Shown in pieces: positions 1 through 5,049 of a DNA stretch of 5,049 nt; positions within the stretch are counted from its first letter, which is position 1, and the number at the start of each line of letters is the position of its first letter. Origin of the DNA: Acidobacteriota bacterium (GTDB lineage: Bacteria > Acidobacteriota > Polarisedimenticolia > Gp22-AA2). Position numbers and translations under genes: made by a program. A model generated the notes under the pieces. The model searched no databases. It saw nothing but the letters and a program-made list of their open reading frames with translations, and had not been told where the DNA came from. The DNA is taken from contig JAPUIN010000168.1 in assembly GCA_027297005.1 (NCBI GenBank), positions 1 through 5,049 on the forward strand, given 5' to 3'.

Positions 1-1
1 G

Positions 2-997
2 ATCGAGACCGTGATGGAGGGGGCCTACCGGGGCATGCTCGAATCACTCGATCCCGGAAACGAGTACCTGACTCCCGACGAATTCAGCCGCGCGAGTCGC
101 GGCGTGAATCGCGGCCCGGCGGATGTCGGGCTCGCGCTGACTAAACGGCGTGGCTACGTCGTGGTGATCTCCGCGGCTCCGGGCTCTAACGCTTCGGAGG
201 CGGGATTCCGCACCGGAGATGTTCTGGTCAACATCGATGGCCTGTCGACACGCTTGATGGGAGTCTGGGAGGCGACCCAGGCACTGCGGGGCGCAGAAGA
301 CAGTGAGGTCTCGATCGTCGTTAACTCGGTCGAGGGGACCGGGCGCAAAACGATCACATTGAAGCGCTCAACTCGAAGCGACAGCGGGATCGGCGACACC
401 AGCCTCATGGAAGGGGTCGGTCTCGTCCGGATCACCGGGATCGAGTCGGGGGATGCCCGCATCCTGGATCGATCCCTGGCCGTCTTTCGAGAAAATAATG
501 CCGTTCGCCTTCTTCTCGATCTCCGTGGCTGTTCATCGCGATCCCTGGCGGAGGCGATCGGCATGGCCAGCCTGTTCATTCCGGACGGCACGATCGTGAC
601 GGTCACCGACCGTTATGAAGGAGACAAGGCGTATCTGGCTGACGGACGCAAGATCGCCTGGGAGAACCCGGTCGCCGTTCTGGTGGATGAAGGAACCTCC
701 GGGACCTGCGAGCTATTCGCGGCGGCCCTCAGGGACGTGATCAGCGCTCCGCTGCTGGGGGAGAAGACCTGGGGCCTGGGCACCCGCCACCAGCTTCTTC
801 CGCTGCGTAATGGGGACGGCGTCATTCTCGCTGTTGGACGGTTCCGCTCACCCGAGGGTAAGGAGTGGAATGGAGAAGGGCTCGAGCCCGATTTAGAGAT
901 TGAGGGGGATGAGCGCGAGGAGGGGGACCCACAGCGGCAGAAGGCGATTGAATACCTGAAAGGGCAGGCGCGGGCGGCCTCCCGGTCCGCCGCCTGA
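2..997 (+). CDS. PDZ-S41 family (CtpA/Prc-like) protein, 5'-truncated, probably catalytically inactive
   Basis: Carboxy-terminal processing protease family, which cleaves periplasmic proteins from their C-termini. The frame is open to the left edge, and the first residues (EGAYRGMLESLDP, then EYLTPDEF) match the family's helical segment before the PDZ domain. The gene therefore starts upstream, and the GTG at 11 is not its start. With the codon at 2 as residue 1, a PDZ domain spans about 41-125 (GSNASEAGFRTGDVLVNIDG) and the S41 core about 135-305 (LLLDLRG, then EGTSGTCELFAAALRD, LLGEKTWGLGT, GLEPDLEI). The usual EGSASASE motif reads EGTSGTCE. Aligned without gaps, the nucleophile Ser (Prc Ser430) is Gly234 and the general-base Lys (Prc Lys455, FGKG) is Leu259 in WGLG; Asp245 is kept. 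Fold membership is confident. Loss of protease activity is inferred from these substitutions. Ser233 is one position off and an unlikely substitute. The protein may act as a PDZ-bearing scaffold or adaptor. It lies directly before a divergent polysaccharide deacetylase gene, a common pairing. Confidence 0.9.
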   Translation: METVMEGAYRGMLESLDPGNEYLTPDEFSRASRGVNRGPADVGLALTKRRGYVVVISAAPGSNASEAGFRTGDVLVNIDGLSTRLMGVWEATQALRGAEDSEVSIVVNSVEGTGRKTITLKRSTRSDSGIGDTSLMEGVGLVRITGIESGDARILDRSLAVFRENNAVRLLLDLRGCSSRSLAEAIGMASLFIPDGTIVTVTDRYEGDKAYLADGRKIAWENPVAVLVDEGTSGTCELFAAALRDVISAPLLGEKTWGLGTRHQLLPLRNGDGVILAVGRFRSPEGKEWNGEGLEPDLEIEGDEREEGDPQRQKAIEYLKGQARAASRSAA

Positions 998-1038
998 AAC
1001 GGGGCCGCGCGGCGCGCCGGGCTACTGTTTGGCCTCTC

Positions 1039-2004
1039 GTGATCCTGGCGGCGCTGCTGGCAGGGAGCGTCGCTCTGCTGTCGTGGCTCGAGCGGGGCCC
1101 TGTCGAGCCGGGCCGATCACACTCCCCCCTTGCCCATGAAATCAGGCCTGCCGCGGAAGTTTCGCCCCTCGGGGCCGACCATCAAACCGTTCCCGCATCC
1201 CCTTCTGATCCGGACTGGGTTGACGCAGGGCCGCCCGCCCCACGGATCGCCATCATCATCGACGACGTAGGCTACCTTGAGCGCCCCGCCCTCGAGCTCG
1301 CGGGGATGGGACTCCCATTGACCTTTGCGATCCTGCCTTTTCAGAGATACTCGCGATCCCTCACCGACAAACTGAGCGCCTCCGGTCACGAGGTGATCCT
1401 TCATCTCCCGATGGAGCCCGAAGGGTATCCGCTGAATAATGCCGGGAAGGGGATGGTCGGGCCGGAAATGAGGGTGGGGGAGATTACCCTCATCCTGGAG
1501 AAGGCTCTCCGGGACGTCCCGCATGCCTCCGGGATCAGCAATCACATGGGCTCCCGGGCCACCGCTGACCCGGTGCTGATGAAGACAGTCCTCGGGCTCC
1601 TGCTGAGACGCGGGCTCTATTTTCTCGACAGCCGGACAACGGCCGATTCCGTGGCCTTCCAAATGGCACGAAAAATGGGAGTTCCAGCCCTCCAGAGGGC
1701 CATCTTTCTGGACGGCAAGCGGGACGAGTCTTATATTGAAAATCAGTTCCGGAACCTTCTCCTGGAGGCACGCGCCAACGGCTCGGCCGTGGCGATCGGC
1801 CATCCGTATCCGGCCACGATCGCGGTGCTCAAGCGCTCCGCGGCGCTCCTTCAGAGAGAGGGCGTTCGCCTCGTTCCGGCTTCGGAGCTGGCCGGACCGG
1901 AGAGGGGGGCTCGAGCTGATGCCCTTGCCGAAGACGATCGGACGATACGAGATCCTCGAAGAGATCGGTCGGGGATCGATGGGCGTGGTGTACAAGGCCC
2001 GTGA
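1039..2004 (+). CDS. Divergent polysaccharide deacetylase family protein (YibQ-like, PF04748), membrane-anchored
   Basis: NodB-like beta/alpha-barrel family of periplasmic proteins, presumed to act on cell-wall or other envelope glycans; the substrate is not established. Numbered from the GTG at 1039, the family signatures are IAIIIDDVGY (Asp75, Asp76), LTFAILPF, HEVILHLPMEPEGYPL (His122), GISNHMGSRATAD (Asn168, His169), GLYFLDSRTT and AIGHPYP (His255); these are the likely metal and active-site residues. An N-terminal hydrophobic stretch, about residues 1-17, is a signal anchor, followed by a Pro-rich linker to about 68. The frame continues upstream, and a CTG at 994, overlapping the previous TGA, would add the basic stretch KRGRAARR that a signal anchor normally carries. 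That may be the real start; neither start has a good ribosome site. The family fold ends near GVRLVPASEL; the last ~40 residues are Arg/Asp-rich, without family resemblance, and mostly lie over the kinase gene in another frame. Confidence 0.88.
   Translation: MILAALLAGSVALLSWLERGPVEPGRSHSPLAHEIRPAAEVSPLGADHQTVPASPSDPDWVDAGPPAPRIAIIIDDVGYLERPALELAGMGLPLTFAILPFQRYSRSLTDKLSASGHEVILHLPMEPEGYPLNNAGKGMVGPEMRVGEITLILEKALRDVPHASGISNHMGSRATADPVLMKTVLGLLLRRGLYFLDSRTTADSVAFQMARKMGVPALQRAIFLDGKRDESYIENQFRNLLLEARANGSAVAIGHPYPATIAVLKRSAALLQREGVRLVPASELAGPERGARADALAEDDRTIRDPRRDRSGIDGRGVQGP
1899..1909 (+). promoter_or_regulatory. Ribosome binding site for the kinase gene
   Basis: A purine run GGAGAGGGGGG ends nine bases before the ATG at 1919. 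It lies inside the coding sequence of the preceding deacetylase gene. It supports ATG 1919 over the upstream in-frame ATG at 1736, whose translation to 1918 is an Arg/Ser-rich stretch with no kinase similarity. The site contains a run of six G, which is also a plausible slippage or sequencing-error point. Confidence 0.6.
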
Positions 2005-3373
2005 TCCGCGAATCTGCCGTATCGTGGCGCTTAAGACGATTTCCTTCGCCTTCCCACTCGGCGCAGAGGAGGAGGAGGAGTTCCTCAAGCGCTTCTTTCA
2101 CGAGGCACAGATCGCAGGCCGCCTCAACCACCCCAACATCGTCACTATCTACGATGTGAGCGAGCGCGGGACGGAGAGCGACGCTTACATCACGATGGAG
2201 ATCGTCACCGGCACCAATCTTCATGAGTTGATCGCTGGCGGCGGCCGCCTGCCGTTGTCGCAGGTGGCGGATTTCGTGGGACAGCTGGCCGCCGCGCTCG
2301 ACTACGCTCACGAAAACGGCGTCGTTCACCGAGACATCAAGCCCGCGAACATCCTGATGACCGAGGCAGGACAGGCGAAGATCCTCGATTTCGGGATCGC
2401 GCGATTCGAGGCCGGCGGTTTGACGCAGCCCGGGCGATTCTTCGGCACGCCCAACTACATGGCACCGGAACAGGTGACGGGCCTCGATGTGGACGGCCGC
2501 TCCGATCAGTTCTCTCTTGGTGTCATCCTGTACCAGCTCCTGACCGGTGAGAAGCCATTCAATGGCGACACCGTCACTGCGATCTCCTATCAGGTCGTCA
2601 ACGTCGATCCACCCCCCCCGTCAAAGCTTAATCCGTCGCTGACCCCCTCGTTCGATCGCATTCTCAGAAAAGCCCTCTCCAAGGGATCGACAGATCGCTA
2701 CCCCCGCTGTATGGAGATGGCCGAAGATATCCAGGCTGCGGTGGCCGAGTGGAAGCAGGCGAGGGACGGCTCGGTACCGCGCACCCTGGTCTCCGCGAGC
2801 GACGCGACCGGGCCGAACATCTCCCAGGAGGGGAGCGTGAGGGGCATTACCTTCCTCGCTCCCCGATGGTCGAGACTTCTGCTCCCGATCGGATCACCAC
2901 AGCGCCTCGGCTGGGCGGTCTTCCTTCTCTGCCTGCTGTTGCTCGCTGCATCCCCTTATTTCTTCTACAACTCGCCGTCGCGCGACCTGCCCTCCGTCGC
3001 GGCGATCCGCGCCCCCCTGCGGGTCCGACATGTCGAACAGAGCCCCCCGGAGCCTGCCGCCACCTCCCGGCTGAAGTTGATCCTGAGACACCGGATGGAA
3101 TCGGGCCGGGTGCTGATCCGGATCGATGGCAAGGAGGTGGTCAATGAGAAGTTCATACGGCGGGACGGGAAGAAGGACTGGACGAAGTCGCTGCGCGTCG
3201 CCCCCGGTGAGCGTCGCGTCGAGGTGCGGCTGATCAGCGCCGACCAGGAATTCGACGACATCCATGGTATCCAGATTCGATTTCAGGAGTATGAGACGAC
3301 GGAGCTGAAGGTGTCGCGAGGGCGATTCTCCGGCCGTCTGAAGATCGGTGTCGACGAGGAAGAGGAGGGATGA
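1919..3373 (+). CDS. Transmembrane Hanks-type serine/threonine protein kinase
   Basis: Phosphorylates Ser/Thr on protein targets using ATP; 484 residues, type similar to PknB. ATG 1919 was chosen because it puts GRYEILEEIGRGSMGVVYKA right at the N-terminus. All catalytic motifs are present: glycine loop Gly17/19/22, ATP-anchoring Lys39 (VALK), alpha-C Glu62, HRDIKPAN with Asp139 and Asn144, DFG at 157-159, activation segment with Thr169 and the conserved Thr177 in FGTPNYMAPEQ, and Arg260 near the domain end. It is an RD kinase and should be active. A variable linker (about 275-328) leads to one membrane helix at about 331-352. The C-terminal 130 residues should lie outside the inner membrane. 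They hold a beta-rich unit (about 384-478) with RVLIRIDGKEVVNE and VAPGERRVEVR, resembling PEGA-like surface domains; no PASTA repeats are seen. The acidic end DEEEEG is encoded by the next gene's ribosome site. The gene overlaps the deacetylase gene by 86 bp and the TPR gene by 4 bp, suggesting coupled translation. Confidence 0.95.
   Translation: MPLPKTIGRYEILEEIGRGSMGVVYKARDPRICRIVALKTISFAFPLGAEEEEEFLKRFFHEAQIAGRLNHPNIVTIYDVSERGTESDAYITMEIVTGTNLHELIAGGGRLPLSQVADFVGQLAAALDYAHENGVVHRDIKPANILMTEAGQAKILDFGIARFEAGGLTQPGRFFGTPNYMAPEQVTGLDVDGRSDQFSLGVILYQLLTGEKPFNGDTVTAISYQVVNVDPPPPSKLNPSLTPSFDRILRKALSKGSTDRYPRCMEMAEDIQAAVAEWKQARDGSVPRTLVSASDATGPNISQEGSVRGITFLAPRWSRLLLPIGSPQRLGWAVFLLCLLLLAASPYFFYNSPSRDLPSVAAIRAPLRVRHVEQSPPEPAATSRLKLILRHRMESGRVLIRIDGKEVVNEKFIRRDGKKDWTKSLRVAPGERRVEVRLISADQEFDDIHGIQIRFQEYETTELKVSRGRFSGRLKIGVDEEEEG
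3363..3368 (+). promoter_or_regulatory. Shine-Dalgarno site for the TPR gene
   Basis: A perfect AGGAGG lies within the last kinase codons. It is only one base from the ATG at 3370 but seven bases from the in-frame GTG at 3376, so spacing favours GTG 3376. Weaker purine motifs just upstream (GAGG at 3356-3359) could serve the ATG. Confidence 0.6.
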
Positions 3374-5049
3374 GGGTGAAGTATCTGGCCCGCGTGATCC
3401 TCATCCTCGCCCTGCCGGGGATCGCTCCAACCATTCCTGCGCAGGCCGGCGCGCGGGTCGATAGCGGCTCCCTGAGCCGCCGGGCGCAGGCCTACCAGTT
3501 CTATTCCCTCGCGCAACAGGCCCTCCTCGGGCGCGATTACGCGATGGCCCTCCAGTTGATGGAGCGAGCAGCCGAGCGGGATCCTCGCGCGCCCCTCCTC
3601 CTGGAGCTGGCCGAGTTGCAGTATGCGCTGCATGATCTGATGAGGGCCGGCGAACTCGCGGGAAAGGTCTCCGAGGCGGACCCTGATCTGCCCGGGCTGC
3701 ACCGTTTGCTCGGCGGCATACATGCCACGCTCGCGCGCGAGGGGCGTTCGCCAGACACCAATACAGCCGAGGCGATCGATCACTACCGGCAGGCGCTGCG
3801 AGCCGATCCGACCGACGCCGAAGCGTGTCGCGAGCTCGCGGGGATCTATTACGGGCAGGCGCGCTTCAATGAAGCGGCCAACCTGCTGCAGTCTTTCTCG
3901 AGCCGCCGGAATCTCGATGCGACGATGTCGCTCCTCCTCGGGAAGGTCTACGCGCGCACCGGTCAACACCGTGAAGCGGAAGAGATCCTCCTACGGAGCG
4001 TGGCCCGCTACCCTCACAATTTGGAGATGGCCGATACTCTGGCGAGACTGTTCGAGTACCAGGAGAGGATCGCCGAGGCGATCGAGATCTACAGAAAGGT
4101 GCGCGGGACATCGGCTCCCAGCGCTTACCTGCAGCGGCGTCTCGGAGCGCTGTATCTCCAGGAGGAAAGCTATCAGGAGGCGAGCCGGGAGCTCGAAATC
4201 GGGATGCGTCTCGATCCACGCGACAAACGGGGCCTCCTGCTGCTCGCGCAGGCGTACGACGGATCGGGCCGGGTCCAGGATGCGCTGCACTCGTTCGAGG
4301 GTGCCCTGGCCATGGATGCCGGCAATCTCGAGGCGCATCTTCGGAAGGCCCATTTTCTCCAGCGCCAGGGGAGGCTCGACGAGGCGAGGGAGGATCTCGG
4401 AACGCTGATTTCCCGCGCCGGTGCCCGCTCGCGCCTGACCGAACACGAAACGAGTATCGTGTCGCTGGCGCACTCGCAGATAGGACTGATTGACCTCGAA
4501 CAGCGGGACTACGCCGCGGCGGCGCGGGCATTCCGACGCGCACTCGACCTGTCGACCGAGCCGGGACCGGAACTGTTCCTGCTCCTCGGACGATCGGTGC
4601 TCGAGGATGGGAGGCCGGATGCGGCGCACCAGGTGATTCAGGAAGCTGCGCAGCGCTTTCCCGCCAATCTCGACCTGCAGATTCTGGAGGGGGAGTTGCT
4701 CTACGCACTAGGTCATGTCGGCCGCGCGCAGCAATTCTACGCCAGCCTCCTCCAGGACCATGGTGCCTCGCCCGAGACCTACGTCAAGATCTCCGAGGCG
4801 CTGTTGCGGCGGGAACGCTTCGAGGACGCCGAGATTTTCCTCCAGGAGGGGACGCGGGCTCACCCCAGGGCCGATGAGCTTTATTTCGCGCGCGGCGCGG
4901 CCAATGAGAGAATGGGGCGGATGGTCGCGGCCGAGCGGTTCTTGGCGAAATCGATCCACTTGAACCCGAAGAACGCCATGGCGCTCAACTATCTCGGTTA
5001 TATGCTGGCTGAGCGGGGCGTGAAGTTGCGGGACTCGATTCGATACGTC
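3370..5049 (+). CDS. Exported tetratricopeptide-repeat (TPR) protein, 3'-truncated
   Basis: A helical-repeat scaffold that should bind other proteins; no enzymatic domain is visible. The frame stays open for 560 codons to the window edge, so the C-terminus is missing. Residues 1-26 form a Sec-type signal peptide: basic start (MRVKYLAR), hydrophobic core, and likely cleavage after Ala-Gln-Ala26. There is no lipobox cysteine. From about residue 39 on there are roughly 14 units of about 34 residues plus a final partial one. Many carry the TPR pattern of small residues at positions 8 and 20 and a closing D/N-P, for example GRDYAMALQLMERAAERDP, RFEDAEIFLQEG and SIHLNPKNAMALNYLGYM. The third unit has a loop insertion (REGRSPDTNT). 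The NYLGYM..ERGV segment at about 540-552 is typical of the last third of long bacterial TPR proteins, so perhaps one to a few repeats are missing. The ATG overlaps the kinase TGA; GTG 3376 is an alternative start with better ribosome-site spacing. Co-transcription suggests it partners with the kinase or the envelope proteins, but its function is unknown. Confidence 0.92.
   Translation, partial: MRVKYLARVILILALPGIAPTIPAQAGARVDSGSLSRRAQAYQFYSLAQQALLGRDYAMALQLMERAAERDPRAPLLLELAELQYALHDLMRAGELAGKVSEADPDLPGLHRLLGGIHATLAREGRSPDTNTAEAIDHYRQALRADPTDAEACRELAGIYYGQARFNEAANLLQSFSSRRNLDATMSLLLGKVYARTGQHREAEEILLRSVARYPHNLEMADTLARLFEYQERIAEAIEIYRKVRGTSAPSAYLQRRLGALYLQEESYQEASRELEIGMRLDPRDKRGLLLLAQAYDGSGRVQDALHSFEGALAMDAGNLEAHLRKAHFLQRQGRLDEAREDLGTLISRAGARSRLTEHETSIVSLAHSQIGLIDLEQRDYAAAARAFRRALDLSTEPGPELFLLLGRSVLEDGRPDAAHQVIQEAAQRFPANLDLQILEGELLYALGHVGRAQQFYASLLQDHGASPETYVKISEALLRRERFEDAEIFLQEGTRAHPRADELYFARGAANERMGRMVAAERFLAKSIHLNPKNAMALNYLGYMLAERGVKLRDSIRYV

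Noticed and set aside
1003..1020. GC-only palindromes (GCCGCGCGGC at 1004-1013 and GGCGCGCC at 1011-1018) after the S41 stop, as a possible terminator
   Set aside because: No T-tract follows directly, the stretch may itself be coding if the CTG start is used, and the downstream genes look co-transcribed.
998..1038. Promoter in the short gap before the deacetylase gene
   Set aside because: The 41 bases are GC-rich with no credible -35/-10 pair.
1736..1918. Upstream extension of the kinase frame from ATG 1736
   Set aside because: The added residues are an Arg/Ser-rich out-of-frame reading of the deacetylase gene, and the kinase fold begins right after ATG 1919, which has its own ribosome site.
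1117..2088. Long minus-strand open frame of 323 codons across the deacetylase gene
   Set aside because: Its translation has no recognisable motif, and it lies antisense to a gene with clear family signatures. Long antisense frames are expected in high-GC coding DNA.
3722..4408. Plus-strand open frame of 228 codons inside the TPR region
   Set aside because: Highly Arg/Ser-rich and low-complexity; it is a shadow frame of the TPR gene, which is continuous and has repeat structure.
3866..4708. Minus-strand open frame of 280 codons opposite the TPR gene
   Set aside because: Pro/Arg/Ser-rich translation without domains; antisense shadow of the TPR gene.

Overview
This is a high-GC, gene-dense piece of a bacterial chromosome. 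Four genes run on the + strand with almost no spacing and look like one operon. Both ends are cut: the first gene enters from the left without its true start, and the last runs off the right edge without a stop. No RNA gene, mobile element, CRISPR array, terminator or promoter can be supported, and there is no gene-free stretch over 300 bases. The gene content suggests a diderm bacterium with an eukaryote-like (Hanks-type) kinase repertoire. Acidobacteriota or a deltaproteobacterial/myxobacterial relative would fit, but that is a low-confidence inference from gene style and GC content.

Layout: (1) 2-997, the C-terminal part of a PDZ plus S41 (CtpA/Prc family) protein in which both catalytic positions, Ser and Lys, appear to be replaced, so it is probably a pseudo-protease. 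(2) 1039-2004 (possibly from a CTG at 994), a membrane-anchored divergent polysaccharide deacetylase of the YibQ/PF04748 type. (3) 1919-3373, a transmembrane Ser/Thr kinase with an intact catalytic domain, one membrane helix and a small C-terminal beta-rich outer domain. Its start lies inside the 3' end of gene 2, with an 86 bp overlap. (4) 3370 to beyond the window end, an exported protein made almost entirely of TPR repeats. Its start overlaps the kinase stop as ATGA.

Together: the S41-deacetylase pair is a known neighbourhood in Gram-negative bacteria, where it often follows an EnvC-like M23 murein hydrolase activator, so genes 1 and 2 point to cell-wall remodelling in the periplasm. The kinase, with its catalytic side in the cytoplasm and a folded outer domain, and the exported TPR scaffold appear to be translationally coupled to them. 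The reading offered here is a candidate envelope-sensing module: an inactive PDZ/S41 scaffold, a deacetylase-fold protein, a transmembrane kinase and a periplasmic TPR partner. The gene order and protein features are seen directly; the joint function is inference.
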